Of a stretch of 64,000 nt of DNA, positions 1 to 8,236 are shown piece after piece. The stretch is from Longispora sp040681875 (GTDB taxonomy: Bacteria; Actinomycetota; Actinomycetes; Mycobacteriales; Micromonosporaceae), in NCBI RefSeq assembly GCF_040681875.1, contig NZ_JBFAZP010000006.1, positions 496,001 through 560,000 of the forward strand. The letters run 5' to 3'. The translations under genes and the position numbers were made by a program. Below the pieces are notes generated by a model, which saw nothing but the letters and a program-made list of their open reading frames with translations, did no database searches and was not told the DNA's origin. Each line of letters opens with the position of its first letter. The first letter of the stretch is position 1.

Positions 1-552
1 CAGGTTCGGGTGCGAGCGCGACACGGTGATCTGCGGGCCGCGGAAACCCTTGGCGACATGGACGACCAGGCACTTGATCCGCATGCCGTGCTCGTACAGC
101 TCGCCGGGGACCTGCTCGGACTGCGGCAGCACGGCCTCGACCTTGCCCAGGTCGATGGCGACGATGCCCTTCTCGGCCCGCGCGCCGTCGGCCTGCACGA
201 CACCGGTGACGATGTCGCCCTCCTTGCCGACGTACTCGCCGAAGTTGACGTCGTCGGTGGCCTCGCGCAGCCGCTGGAGGATGACCTGCTTGGCGGTCAT
301 GGCCGCGATCCGGCCGAAGTCGTGCGGGGTGTCGTCCCACTCGCGGACGATCGTGCCGTCCGGGCCGCGCTCGGTGGCCATCACGGAGGCGACGCCGGTG
401 CGCCGGTCGATGTCCACCCGGGCCTGCGGGACGGCGCCCTCGGTGTGCCGGTAGGCGGTGAGCAGGGCCGACTCGATCGCGTGCAGGATCGTCTCGAACG
501 GGATCTCCCGCTCACGCTCCAGTTCGCGGAGGGCGGCGAGGTCGATGTTCAT
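1..552 (-). CDS. nusA: Transcription factor NusA (5' part, truncated by window edge)
   Basis: The amino-terminal 184 codons of NusA, which binds RNA polymerase and nascent RNA and modulates pausing and termination. The polymerase-binding domain covers residues 1 to about 125 (it begins MNIDLAALRELERE). An S1-type RNA-binding segment starts near residue 130 (GDIVTGVVQADG). The KH domains lie beyond the left edge. The ATG overlaps the rimP stop in an ATGA, so the two genes are probably translationally coupled, the standard actinobacterial rimP-nusA order. Identity is secure; only the extent is incomplete. Confidence 0.95.
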   Translation of the reverse strand, partial: MNIDLAALRELEREREIPFETILHAIESALLTAYRHTEGAVPQARVDIDRRTGVASVMATERGPDGTIVREWDDTPHDFGRIAAMTAKQVILQRLREATDDVNFGEYVGKEGDIVTGVVQADGARAEKGIVAIDLGKVEAVLPQSEQVPGELYEHGMRIKCLVVHVAKGFRGPQITVSRSHPNL

Positions 553-1103
553 TTCTGATCCTCTTCTTCCACTTCAGCGGTAGCTAGCTCGGCGTCGTCG
601 TCTTCGAAGTCTTCGTCGTCGATGTCGTCCTCGTCGGGGAACGCCTCGTTCACCCGGGTGAACTCCACCTGGATCCGGCCGGGGCCGAGTTCGGCGACCG
701 TGAGCTGCTTCTCCGTGCCGTCGACGTCGAGCGTGACGACCTCGTCGGCCACGGACACCACCCGGCCGGTGCCGGCGGACGCCGTCTTCACCAGCCGGCC
801 CACGGACCGCCGCCAGTGCCGCGCCGTCGTCAACTGCCGGTCCACCCCGGGCGAGGACACCTCCAGGGTGTACGGCTCGGAGCCCAGTTCCGCCTCGTGC
901 GCGTCGAGCCCGTCCGAGATGAGCCGGGACAGCTCCGCGACGGTGTCGAGGTTCACGCCGTTGTCGCCGTCGACGGTGATCCGGACCAGCAGCCGCCGGC
1001 CCACCCGGGACACGGCGAGGTCCTCCAGGTCGTAGCCGGCGCCGGTCACGGCGGGGGCGACGATCTCGGTCATCCGGGTTTTCAGCGCGGTCAGACTCGC
1101 CAT
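549..1103 (-). CDS. rimP: Ribosome maturation factor RimP
   Basis: A 184-residue RimP, needed for maturation of the 30S subunit. The amino-terminal domain shows the family pattern (YDLEDLAVSRVGRRLLVRI, then the SRLISDGLD and YTLEVSSPGVDRQL segments near residues 60-90). The SH3-like carboxy-terminal domain is followed by an acidic tail (residues about 155-184, rich in D and E) that is longer than in E. coli but common in actinobacteria. A GGAGGTG ribosome binding site lies 8 nt before the ATG. It is first in the rimP-nusA unit, and a TATAAC hexamer about 15 nt upstream of the start could be a -10 box. Confidence 0.96.
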   Translation of the reverse strand: MASLTALKTRMTEIVAPAVTGAGYDLEDLAVSRVGRRLLVRITVDGDNGVNLDTVAELSRLISDGLDAHEAELGSEPYTLEVSSPGVDRQLTTARHWRRSVGRLVKTASAGTGRVVSVADEVVTLDVDGTEKQLTVAELGPGRIQVEFTRVNEAFPDEDDIDDEDFEDDDAELATAEVEEEDQK

Positions 1104-1253
1104 CGCCCGAACACCTCCAGTTATAAGTCAGCACCACCGGTGGGCCACGAGGCGCCGACCGGGGGTATGAGCGTAACCCGCCGCCCCCGCGGTCCTCGCG
1201 GCGCGCTCGCCCGGCGCGCCGCCGTCCGGCCGGCTACCCTCGTCCGGGTGCGC

Positions 1254-1703
1254 ATGGAACCCATCTCCCGCCGTCAGGCCCTCGGCACGCTCGTCGGGCT
1301 CGCCGCCGCCGTGGGGCTCGCCGGCTGCGGGCTGTTCGACAAGCAGGCCGGTCCGCCCCCGCCGAACCCGCTGGCCGGGCACCTGGACGCGACGGTCCGG
1401 CTCGCCGGGTTGTACGAGGAGGCGTTCGCCGCGACCCCCGAGTTGGCCGACCGGCTCGGCGCGATCCGGGACGACCACTGGGCGCACGCCGAGGCCGTCG
1501 CCGCCGCGATCCGCAAGCCGAAGCCGAGCCGTTCCGTGGCCCCCTCCGGGTCCGCGCCGCTGGGCAGGGCCGGGTTGCTGGAGGAGGAGAAGCAGGCCGC
1601 GAAGGCCGCGTACGACGCGGTGCTGACCATCCCGGGCGCGTACGCGGCGCTGCTCGGCTCCATCGCCGCCTGCCGCGCGACCCACGTGGAGGTGATGTCG
1701 TGA
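1254..1703 (+). CDS. Lipoprotein, partner of the ferritin-like DUF4439 protein
   Basis: A 149-residue predicted lipoprotein. It begins MEPISRRQALGTLVGL, a twin-arginine-like n-region followed by a hydrophobic stretch and a lipobox (LAGC, Cys about residue 23), so it is probably exported and lipid-anchored. The rest is alpha-helical and Ala/Glu-rich (residues about 45-149), like the helical bundle of DUF4439 proteins. Its GTGA overlap with the next gene implies coupled translation. An in-frame GTG at 1248 is an alternative start. I do not recognise a specific function; the pairing suggests a surface complex with the downstream ferritin-like protein. Confidence 0.7.
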   Translation: MEPISRRQALGTLVGLAAAVGLAGCGLFDKQAGPPPPNPLAGHLDATVRLAGLYEEAFAATPELADRLGAIRDDHWAHAEAVAAAIRKPKPSRSVAPSGSAPLGRAGLLEEEKQAAKAAYDAVLTIPGAYAALLGSIAACRATHVEVMS

Positions 1704-2128
1704 ACGCCGCCACCCAGTTGACCGCCGCGCTGGCCGCCGAGCACGCGGCCGTGTACGGCTACGGCGTGCTCGGCAGCCGGCTGGAGGGCACCGCGCTGGA
1801 GGCCGCCCGGTCCGCCGAGGCCGCGCACCGCGAGCGCCGCGACGCCCTCGTCGTCCGCCTGACCGCCGCCGGGGCCACTCCCCCGCCCGCCGAGCCGGTG
1901 TACGCGCCGCCGTCCCCGGTCACCGACCGGGCCACCGCGCTCGCCCTGGCGGTCGGGATCGAGGAGCGCGCCGCGCAGGCGTGGCGGGCGGCGCTGCCGG
2001 TGACCGAGGGCGAGGAGCGCCGGCTGGCCCTGGACGCCCTGGTGGACACGGCGCAGCGCGCGGCCCGGTGGCGGCGGGTGGGCGGGGTGTCCCCGTCGGT
2101 GGTCGCGTTCCCGGGCCGCCCGGCCTGA
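1700..2128 (+). CDS. DUF4439 ferritin-like protein
   Basis: A 142-residue helical protein matching the DUF4439 ferritin-like family. The first helix carries LTAALAAEHAAVYGYGVLG and the second SAEAAHRERRD, the paired Glu/His pattern (E-x2-A-x2-Y and E-x2-H) expected of a ferritin-like bundle. A third helix follows near residues 85-100 and a fourth near 105-125. The GTG start overlaps the lipoprotein stop. Members of this family are often found close to rimP-nusA in actinobacteria. Metal binding is plausible but unproven; no signal peptide is visible, so it may act in the cytoplasm or be carried by its partner. Confidence 0.8.
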   Translation: MNAATQLTAALAAEHAAVYGYGVLGSRLEGTALEAARSAEAAHRERRDALVVRLTAAGATPPPAEPVYAPPSPVTDRATALALAVGIEERAAQAWRAALPVTEGEERRLALDALVDTAQRAARWRRVGGVSPSVVAFPGRPA

Positions 2129-2173
2129 GCCGTCCGCCCGGAACGGTCGCCGCCGCACGGGCCGGCGGACCGG

Positions 2174-2446
2174 TCAGTCGAACCAGTAGCGGCGGATCTG
2201 CTCGGACTGGTTCTGCCAGCAGAACACGTCCGCGTTCCCCCGGGCCGGGGTGAGCGCGCTGCGCACGATCGTGCCGTCCGGGCACTCGGCGTTGAGCCGG
2301 AACGCGAAGTTCGTACAGGTGCCGTGGGCGTGCCAGCCGATCACGACCCCGTTGCAGCCGGGGTAGCCCGCCTGGGCGGGGGTGGCGACGCTGAGGGCCG
2401 CGCCGGCGAGCGCGAGGCCGACGGCGACGGAGAGAGCTATGCGCAC
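2174..2446 (-). CDS. Small secreted protein with four cysteines
   Basis: A 90-residue exported protein. The GTG start at 2446 was chosen because a perfect AGGAGG lies 6 nt upstream and it gives a clean signal peptide (MRIALSVAVGLALAGAALSV, cleavage predicted after AQA near residue 26). The mature 64-residue part has four Cys (about residues 31, 44, 55, 76), enough for two disulfides, and ends RRYWFD. I recognise no family. The upstream spacer is unusually AT-rich and contains an ATTGA / TCAAT inverted repeat near 2490-2505 that may control it. It is divergent from the PadR gene. Confidence 0.7.
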   Translation of the reverse strand: MRIALSVAVGLALAGAALSVATPAQAGYPGCNGVVIGWHAHGTCTNFAFRLNAECPDGTIVRSALTPARGNADVFCWQNQSEQIRRYWFD

Positions 2447-2546
2447 TGGGTTCCTCCTGATGGTGGTGGTCCACCCATCCAAGAGCCTTTGATTGAGTAC
2501 TGTCAATTAGTTCTCAAACTTAACAGTAGATCGTTTGCCATCGCCA

Positions 2547-2568
2547 TACCGGGTATGCATACTCGGTA
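2547..2568. promoter_or_regulatory. Probable PadR operator (22-bp palindrome)
   Basis: Left arm TACCGGGTATG and right arm CATACTCGGTA abut without a spacer and match at 10 of 11 positions. The site ends 3 nt before the ATG of the PadR-family gene, the usual place for PadR autoregulation, where binding blocks the promoter or translation start of the regulator-transporter operon. Confidence 0.6.
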
Positions 2569-2571
2569 GCT

Positions 2572-3156
2572 ATGAGCGTGAAGCACGGGATTCTGGCAGC
2601 CCTGGAACACGGGCCGCGATACGGGTACCAGCTGCGGGTGGCCTTCGAGGAGTCCACCGGCGCGACCTGGCCCCTCAACATCGGGCAGGTCTACACCACC
2701 CTGAACCGGCTCGAGCGCGACGGCCTGGTCCGCCCGCTGCCCGAGTCCGAGGGCGGACAGCGGCCCTTCGAGATCACCGACGCGGGGCACGCGGAACTGG
2801 CGACGTGGTTCGCGACCCCGGTCGCCCGGGCCGACCGGCCGCGCGACGAGCTGGCCATCAAGCTGTCCCTGGCGCTGACCACCCCGGGCGTGGACGTCAC
2901 CTCCGTGGTGCAGACCCAGCGGACGGCGACGATGCGCGCGCTGCAGGAGTACACCCGGCTGAAGTCCCGGGCCGCCCCGCCGCGCGACCTGCCCTGGCTC
3001 CTGGTGCTCGACGCCCTGATCTTCCAGGCCGAGGCGGAGGCCCGCTGGCTCGACCACTGCGAGGCGAGCCTGCTGCGGTACCCGGTCCCGGCGCCCTCCG
3101 CCCAGCCGACCCCCGAGGACGTGGCGGCCCACGACGACGAGCGGAGCCTGGCATGA
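2572..3156 (+). CDS. PadR family transcriptional regulator
   Basis: A 194-residue PadR-type repressor. The winged-helix domain is clear at residues 1-75 (MSVKHGILAALEHGPRYGYQ, then TWPLNIGQVYTTLNRLERDG). A longer carboxy-terminal helical dimerisation domain of the PadR subfamily-2 type follows (residues about 95-180). It overlaps the ABC ATPase gene by ATGA, so it is the first gene of a three-gene operon. Known family members sense hydrophobic toxins or phenolics and repress a linked exporter. The palindrome just upstream is the likely autoregulatory site. The ligand cannot be told from sequence. Confidence 0.9.
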   Translation: MSVKHGILAALEHGPRYGYQLRVAFEESTGATWPLNIGQVYTTLNRLERDGLVRPLPESEGGQRPFEITDAGHAELATWFATPVARADRPRDELAIKLSLALTTPGVDVTSVVQTQRTATMRALQEYTRLKSRAAPPRDLPWLLVLDALIFQAEAEARWLDHCEASLLRYPVPAPSAQPTPEDVAAHDDERSLA

Positions 3157-3878
3157 CCGGCGCGGCGGTACTGGAACTGCGGGACACCCACCGCACCCAC
3201 GGGACGGGCGAGGCCGCCGTGCACGCCCTGCGCGGGGTCAGCCTGACCGTCCGCGCCGGCGAACTGGTGGCCGTGATGGGCCCGTCCGGCTCGGGCAAGT
3301 CCACCCTGCTGCACCTGGCCGGTGGCCTGGACCGGCCCAGCCGGGGCGAGGTGCTCGTCGAGGGCCAGTCGCTCGGCTCCCAGACCAAGAAGGGGCTCGC
3401 GAAACTCCGGCGGCAGAGCATCGGCTACGTGTTCCAGGACCTCAACCTGCTGCCCAGCCTGACCGCCGTGGAGAACGTGGCCCTGCCCCTGGAACTCGAC
3501 GGCATCGGCGTGCGCGCCGCCCGGCGGACGGCGCTCGCGGCGCTGGCCGAGCTGGACCTGGTCGACCTGGCCCCGCGCTTCCCCGACGACATGTCCGGGG
3601 GCCAGCAGCAGCGGGTCGCGATCGCCCGCGCGCTCGTCGGTCCCCGCCGCCTGGTGCTGGCCGACGAGCCGACCGGCGCGCTGGACTCCCAGACCGGCGA
3701 GGCCGTCCTCCGGGTCCTGCGCGGTCGGTGCGACGCCGGAGCCGCCGGGGTGCTCGTCACCCACGAGGCCCGGCACGCCGCCTGGGCCGACCGGGTGGTC
3801 TTCCTGCGCGACGGCCTGATGGTCGACGCGTCCGGCCCGCTGCCCGAGGTCGACTCGCTGCTGGAGGCCGGGGCGTGA
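3153..3878 (+). CDS. ABC transporter ATP-binding protein (MacB/LolD type)
   Basis: A 241-residue nucleotide-binding subunit. Walker A is GPSGSGKST at residues about 43-51, the Q-loop is FQDLNLLPS near 94-102, the signature is MSGGQQQ near 147-153, and Walker B is LVLADEPTGALD near 167-178. The GALDSQTGE segment and LxxLN/Q-loop spacing are those of the MacB/LolD class that pairs with FtsX-fold permeases. Start and stop overlap its neighbours (ATGA with padR, GTGA with the permease), so the operon is tightly coupled. It probably powers export of, or resistance to, the ligand sensed by PadR. Confidence 0.93.
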   Translation: MTGAAVLELRDTHRTHGTGEAAVHALRGVSLTVRAGELVAVMGPSGSGKSTLLHLAGGLDRPSRGEVLVEGQSLGSQTKKGLAKLRRQSIGYVFQDLNLLPSLTAVENVALPLELDGIGVRAARRTALAALAELDLVDLAPRFPDDMSGGQQQRVAIARALVGPRRLVLADEPTGALDSQTGEAVLRVLRGRCDAGAAGVLVTHEARHAAWADRVVFLRDGLMVDASGPLPEVDSLLEAGA

Positions 3879-6661
3879 GCGCACTGCGTACGACGCTGCG
3901 GATGTCGTGGCGGCAGATCCGGCGCGCGAAGGGCCGGTCCGCCCTGATCGTGGTGATGCTGATGCTGCCCGTACTGGCCGTGTCCTTCACCGCCGCGACC
4001 TACGACATGTTCCAGCTCACCCCACAGGAGCGGGCCACCCGGGTCCTGGGCGCGGCCGACGCCGCCGTGATCAAGCCGCAGTCGGCGGCCCTGTTTCAGG
4101 ACCCCGAACGGTCGGCCTGGTCCCCGCCCGACCTGTCGAAGCCGCCCCCGCCCTCTGAGCCAGCCGGTCGGGACGAGGTCGCGGCGGCCCTGCCCGCCGG
4201 CAGCCGGCTCCTGCTCGACCGGTCGGGCACCTCTGCCGTGTTCGCCACGCGCGACGCCGGGATCGCCAAACTCGAGACCCGCTCGCTCGACTACGCCGAC
4301 CCGCTGGCGGCTGGAATCCTCCGTCAGGTCGGTGGCTCCGCGCCCAAGCGCGCCGGGCAGGTGGCGCTGAGCAGGAAGGCCGCCGACCGGCTCGGGGCCG
4401 CCGTGGGGGACGTGGTCCGGCTCGGGGACGGCTCCGCGTCGTACACCGTGGTGGGGCTCGTGGAGTTCCCCGACGGGATCAACGACCAGTTCGTCGTGGC
4501 CCTGCCGGGGACGTTGCCGGACAGCGATCCGGCGGTGCCCTCCATGGCGGACCGGTACCTGGCCGACCTGCCGGCCGCGTTGCCGTGGGCCCAGGTCCGC
4601 GAGCTGAACAAGTCCGGCGTCGTCGCGATGTCCCGGGACGTGCTGCTGCACCCGCCGGCCCGCTCCGAGGTGCCCTACTACGTGACGTACGACATGCGCA
4701 CCGGCGGCATCTCGCTGGACCAGCAGGACGTCGCGTACGTGACGCTCGTCGTCGTCCTGTCCCTGCTGGAGGTCGTGCTGCTCGCCGGTCCCGCGTTCGC
4801 GGTCGGCGCCCGGCGTCGGCAGCGCGAACTCGCCCTGGTCGGCGCGGCCGGCGGCACCCCGGCGCAGATCCGCCGGATCGTGCTCGCCGACGGGGTCGTG
4901 CTCGGCCTCCTCGCGGCCGGCGTCGGGGTCGTGGTGGGCATCGCGGTGGCCGTGTTCGGCCGGCCGTTCCTGGAGGAACTGCTGGTCGGCCAGCGCGGCG
5001 GCGGGGTCCGGGTCCTGCCGCTCGGGCAGCTCGCGGCGGTCGGCCTCGCGGTCGGCACCGGGCTGGTCGGCGCGCTCGTCCCCGCCTTCTCCGCCGCCCG
5101 GGTCAACCTGGTCCAGGCGTTGTCGGGCCGCCGGGGCGTGACCCGGTCCAAGCGCCGGTGGGTGGCGGTGGGCCTGACCCTGGTGGTCACCGGGATCGCG
5201 GCCGTCAGCTTCGCGGCCCTGGAGCGGGTGATCCCGCTCCTGATCCTGGGGCTGGTCGCGTTCGAACTCGGCGCGGTGCTGTGCACGCCCGCCCTGGTCG
5301 GGGCGGTGTCGCGGCTCGGCCGGTTCCTGCCGCTGGCACCGCGGATCGCCCTGCGGGACGCGGCGCGCAACCGGGCCTCGGCGGCGCCGGCGATCGCGGC
5401 CGTGATGGCGGCGGTGGCCGGGTGCGTGGCGCTCGGCGGTTACCTCGCCGGGGACCAGGCCCGCCAGGCCGCCGAGTACCGGCCGTCGTACCCGGTGGGC
5501 AGGGTCGCCGTGTCCGTGGACTCGGCCGGCAAGGATCCCGGGGAGCGCGCCCGGGTCGCGAACACGCTGCGCCGGGCCCTTCCGGTCGGCACCAGCCACG
5601 AGGTGTCCGCCCCGAGCTGCGCCACCTCGGGCACGCCGGGCGGCGGCCCCGCGGCGCCGGACCGCACCGGGTGCGAGGTCGCCATCGAACTGCCCGTGCG
5701 GGAGCAGTGCCCCTACGGCTGGGAGCGGCTCGAACGGGAGCCCACCGCCGCCGAGCGCAAGGCCGCGCTGGCCGACCGCCGGTGCGACGAGTCCGACCGG
5801 GTGGGCGGGAACATCGTCCCGTACCTGGTCGACGACGGCACCGCGCTGGGGACCGTGACCGGACTGTCCGGCGCGGAGCTCGACCGGGCGACCGCCGCGC
5901 TGCGGGCCGGGAAGGTGCTGGTCAGGAACCCGCGCATGATCACCGACGGCACGGTCGAGGTACTCAAGATCACGGTCTCGGCCAAGGACGGCGTCAACGA
6001 ACCCACCATCACCAGGAAGGCCGTGCGGGTGCCCGCCGCCGTACTGACGGGGGCGGTCGGCGGCACCCGGGCGGTCCTGCCGCCGGGGGTCGTCGCCGAT
6101 CTCGGGATGTCGCCCCAGGTCGTGGGGCTGGTGGGGGTCATGGACAAGCTGCCGGACACGGGTGCCGAGGACCGGGCCCGCGCGGCGGTCAACGCCGTGT
6201 CGATCGGGGCGTACATGGAGCTGGAGCGGGGCACGCCGGCGTACAACGCGGAGAAGACCCAGATGCTCCTGGTCCTGATGCTCGCGGCGTGCCTGGTCAC
6301 GCTGGGCGCGGCGTGGATCGCGACCGGGCTGGCGGCGGCGGACGGGCGCGCGGACCTGTCCACTCTGGCCGCCGTGGGCGCGACCCCGGGCTTCCGGCGC
6401 CGGCTGTCGCTGTCCCAGGCGGGGGTGATCGCGATCCTCGGCGGTCTGATGGGCTCGCTGGTCGGCCTCGGCATGATGTACGCCGTGCTGTTCTCGGTGA
6501 ACCTGTCGCACCGGGACGCGTGGCCGGTGGCCGTCCCGCTGCCGCTGGACGCGCCGTGGTTGCTGCTCGCTCTGGTGGTGCTGGCGGTTCCGGTGCTGGC
6601 CATGACCGGTGCGGGCCTGCTCACCCGGTCCCGGTTGCCGATCGAACGCCGGATCACATGA
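3875..6661 (+). CDS. FtsX-like ABC permease
   Basis: A 928-residue permease with two FtsX-fold halves. A membrane segment occurs at residues about 22-40 (SALIVVMLMLPVLAVSF), followed by a large extracellular domain. A triplet of helices lies near 290-420 with the hallmark ARRRQRELALVGAAGGTPAQIRR. A second extracytoplasmic domain (about 560-800) and a final helix triplet with LAAVGATPGFRRRLSLSQAG close the protein. Length and organisation fit the MacB-like mechanotransmission class used for drug or peptide export. It is the last gene of the padR-ABC operon and ends just before an inverted repeat. Confidence 0.9.
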   Translation: MSALRTTLRMSWRQIRRAKGRSALIVVMLMLPVLAVSFTAATYDMFQLTPQERATRVLGAADAAVIKPQSAALFQDPERSAWSPPDLSKPPPPSEPAGRDEVAAALPAGSRLLLDRSGTSAVFATRDAGIAKLETRSLDYADPLAAGILRQVGGSAPKRAGQVALSRKAADRLGAAVGDVVRLGDGSASYTVVGLVEFPDGINDQFVVALPGTLPDSDPAVPSMADRYLADLPAALPWAQVRELNKSGVVAMSRDVLLHPPARSEVPYYVTYDMRTGGISLDQQDVAYVTLVVVLSLLEVVLLAGPAFAVGARRRQRELALVGAAGGTPAQIRRIVLADGVVLGLLAAGVGVVVGIAVAVFGRPFLEELLVGQRGGGVRVLPLGQLAAVGLAVGTGLVGALVPAFSAARVNLVQALSGRRGVTRSKRRWVAVGLTLVVTGIAAVSFAALERVIPLLILGLVAFELGAVLCTPALVGAVSRLGRFLPLAPRIALRDAARNRASAAPAIAAVMAAVAGCVALGGYLAGDQARQAAEYRPSYPVGRVAVSVDSAGKDPGERARVANTLRRALPVGTSHEVSAPSCATSGTPGGGPAAPDRTGCEVAIELPVREQCPYGWERLEREPTAAERKAALADRRCDESDRVGGNIVPYLVDDGTALGTVTGLSGAELDRATAALRAGKVLVRNPRMITDGTVEVLKITVSAKDGVNEPTITRKAVRVPAAVLTGAVGGTRAVLPPGVVADLGMSPQVVGLVGVMDKLPDTGAEDRARAAVNAVSIGAYMELERGTPAYNAEKTQMLLVLMLAACLVTLGAAWIATGLAAADGRADLSTLAAVGATPGFRRRLSLSQAGVIAILGGLMGSLVGLGMMYAVLFSVNLSHRDAWPVAVPLPLDAPWLLLALVVLAVPVLAMTGAGLLTRSRLPIERRIT

Positions 6662-6686
6662 GAATGATTCACCTCTAGCGGAGCGG

Positions 6687-6720
6687 CGTGCCACGCTGAC
6701 ACACTGTCGGGCGTGGCACG
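6687..6720. repeat. Inverted repeat spanning a GTG start codon
   Basis: Arms CGTGCCACGC (6687-6696) and GCGTGGCACG (6711-6720) are perfect 10-bp complements around a 14-nt loop. The loop itself has a GACA/TGTC mini-palindrome. The right arm contains the GTG at 6713 of the following gene, so the RNA hairpin could hide that start, end the upstream operon, or as DNA be an operator. Confidence 0.5.
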
Positions 6721-7183
6721 CTACTCCGCGCTCGTGAAGCGCCTCGGGCACCAGCGCTGGTTCGCCTGGCTGGGCCGGCAGCTCGTCCCCGTCGACAAGG
6801 TGATCACCCGGTGGAGCAAGGGCCGGCTGATGATCCTCGGCAAGCCCGACCTACCCTCCCTGCTGATCACCACCACGGGCCGCAAGTCCGGACAACCCAG
6901 AACCAATCCTCTGTTGTACGCGCCGGACGGCGACGGCTATGTCGTGGTCGGCTCCAACTGGGGCCAGGAGAAGCACCCCGCCTGGAGCGGGAACCTCCTG
7001 GCCGACCCCGAGGCGACGGTGGAGATCCGGGGCGCCCGGTCCACGGTGACGGCCACGATGGCGACCGGCGCCGAGTACGAGCGGCTGTGGGGGCTGGTCA
7101 CGCGGGTGTGGCCCGCCTACGACAGCTATGCCGAGCGGGCCGGGCGGAAAATCCGAATCTTCCGGTTAGTACCCAAAAAGTAG
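6713..7183 (+). CDS. F420-dependent nitroreductase-family reductase (Ddn/DUF385 type)
   Basis: A 156-residue protein of the deazaflavin-dependent nitroreductase family, a split-barrel fold that binds coenzyme F420 and reduces quinones or other acceptors. The family signature is present: LLITTTGRKSGQPRTNPL near residues 50-70 (the RKSG motif holds the F420 phosphate), VVGSNWGQEKHPAWSGNL near 78-96, and a conserved tail (RKIRIFRLVP). It lies after the ABC operon. A TTA leucine codon at 7166-7168 is rare for this genome type and hints at tRNA-Leu(UUA)-dependent expression. The exact substrate is unknown. Confidence 0.9.
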   Translation: MARYSALVKRLGHQRWFAWLGRQLVPVDKVITRWSKGRLMILGKPDLPSLLITTTGRKSGQPRTNPLLYAPDGDGYVVVGSNWGQEKHPAWSGNLLADPEATVEIRGARSTVTATMATGAEYERLWGLVTRVWPAYDSYAERAGRKIRIFRLVPKK

Positions 7184-7230
7184 GTTAGCTTTGCTGGTAT
7201 TCCATACTTCGCTGTAGTTGGAGGACCGGC

Positions 7231-7440
7231 ATGCCTGGAACCGTCGCCCGCGTCACCGAGGTCAGCGCGACCTCGCCGACCAGTTTCGAGGACGCGATCA
7301 AGACCGGCATCGGCCGGGCCAACGACACGCTCCGCAACGTGACGAGCGCGTGGGTCAAGGAGATGAAGGTCGGGTTGGACGGCAAGGGGAACGTGACCAA
7401 CTACCAGGTACACCTGTTGATCACGTTCGTGCTGGACTAG
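7231..7440 (+). CDS. Dodecin (flavin-binding storage protein)
   Basis: A 69-residue dodecin, which assembles as a dodecamer and sequesters flavins. The family pattern is plain: VTEVSATSPTSFEDAIKTGI, RANDTLRNVTSAWV (the Trp that stacks on flavin), then KVGLDGKGNVTNYQVHLLITFVLD. A GGAGGA site stands 6 nt before the ATG. It directly follows the F420-type reductase, so the two may share control of redox cofactors. The spacer holds TAGGTTAGC, a weak resemblance to half an iron box that I do not rate as functional. Convergent with the gntR gene. Confidence 0.95.
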   Translation: MPGTVARVTEVSATSPTSFEDAIKTGIGRANDTLRNVTSAWVKEMKVGLDGKGNVTNYQVHLLITFVLD

Positions 7441-7465
7441 CGGGACCCGGGGGCGGCTCGTGACG

Positions 7466-8212
7466 CTACGTCGCGAAGCTCTCGTAGGCGATCGTCACCT
7501 TGTCGCCGGGCAGGATGGACAGCAGAAGACGCACCGGGCGGTTGCTCGGCGTGAAGCTGACCCTCAGATGCTCGGCGATCGGCGTACCCGGGCCCAGCTT
7601 GAGCCGGTTGGACTCCTCGCGGTTCGGCATCCGGGTGATGATCTCGTCCCGGTTGCGGGTGAAGCCGGCACCGCGACTGGCCAGGATCGCGTACACCCCC
7701 GGCTGGACGTCGTAGGGCAGCATGATCGGACTGTCCCGGACCAGGGACTCCGGGTAGTAGGAGTCGGCGAGGGTGCTCAGCACCCCGTCCACATAGCGCT
7801 CACGCAGCCGGCCGACCACCTCCTCCCCAGGCTTCAGTTGCAGGGCCGCCGCGATCCGCGCGTTGGGCACGCCGACCACGATCCGGATCTTCTCCTCCGG
7901 GGTACGACCCTGCTCGCGGACACAGTGGCTCCACGCGTCGGCCGGCAGCACACTCGTCTGCACGTTGCGCTCGGGGCGCGAGGCGTGCCAGATCACGGGC
8001 TGGTGCTCACGGACGAAGTACCCGCTGCCCTGGCGACTGATCACCAGTCCATCGTGGACGAGCTGGCCGAGGGCCTTGCGGACCGTGTTCCTGCTGACTC
8101 CGTGACGCTGCACCAGCTCGTGTTCGCTGGGTAACTGGGTGCCCGGGGGCAGGGCACCAGCCACTATCTCGGCGCGGAGAGTGTCCGCGAGTGTGGCGTA
8201 CAGCGACGGCAT
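7466..8212 (-). CDS. GntR family transcriptional regulator (HutC subfamily, UTRA domain)
   Basis: A 248-residue regulator. The GntR winged helix spans residues about 3-70 (LADTLRAEIVAGALPPGTQLP, SEHELVQRHGVSRNTVRKAL, LVISRQGSGYFV). The UTRA ligand domain occupies about 95-240 and has the fold-typical QLKPGEEVVGRLRERYVDGV and LGPGTPIAEHLRVSF segments. HutC-type members bind small effectors such as sugars, acids or histidine-pathway compounds. The divergent spacer carries two CTTRTACCRACAA sites around a good promoter, so this protein probably controls the small gene at 8412 and perhaps itself. Confidence 0.92.
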   Translation of the reverse strand: MPSLYATLADTLRAEIVAGALPPGTQLPSEHELVQRHGVSRNTVRKALGQLVHDGLVISRQGSGYFVREHQPVIWHASRPERNVQTSVLPADAWSHCVREQGRTPEEKIRIVVGVPNARIAAALQLKPGEEVVGRLRERYVDGVLSTLADSYYPESLVRDSPIMLPYDVQPGVYAILASRGAGFTRNRDEIITRMPNREESNRLKLGPGTPIAEHLRVSFTPSNRPVRLLLSILPGDKVTIAYESFAT

Positions 8213-8236
8213 CAGCGCCTCCGAAAACGATCACTA

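Noticed and set aside
3425..6751. Very long minus-strand open frame opposite the FtsX permease
   Set aside because: High GC removes stop codons in the antisense frame. The plus strand has clear family motifs, a coupled GTGA start and the normal third-position GC bias; the antisense translation is Arg/Gly/Pro-rich and motif-free.
7184..7230. Iron-box-like half-site (TAGGTTAGC) before dodecin
   Set aside because: Only one half resembles the IdeR consensus and dodecins are not known iron-regulated genes; likely chance.
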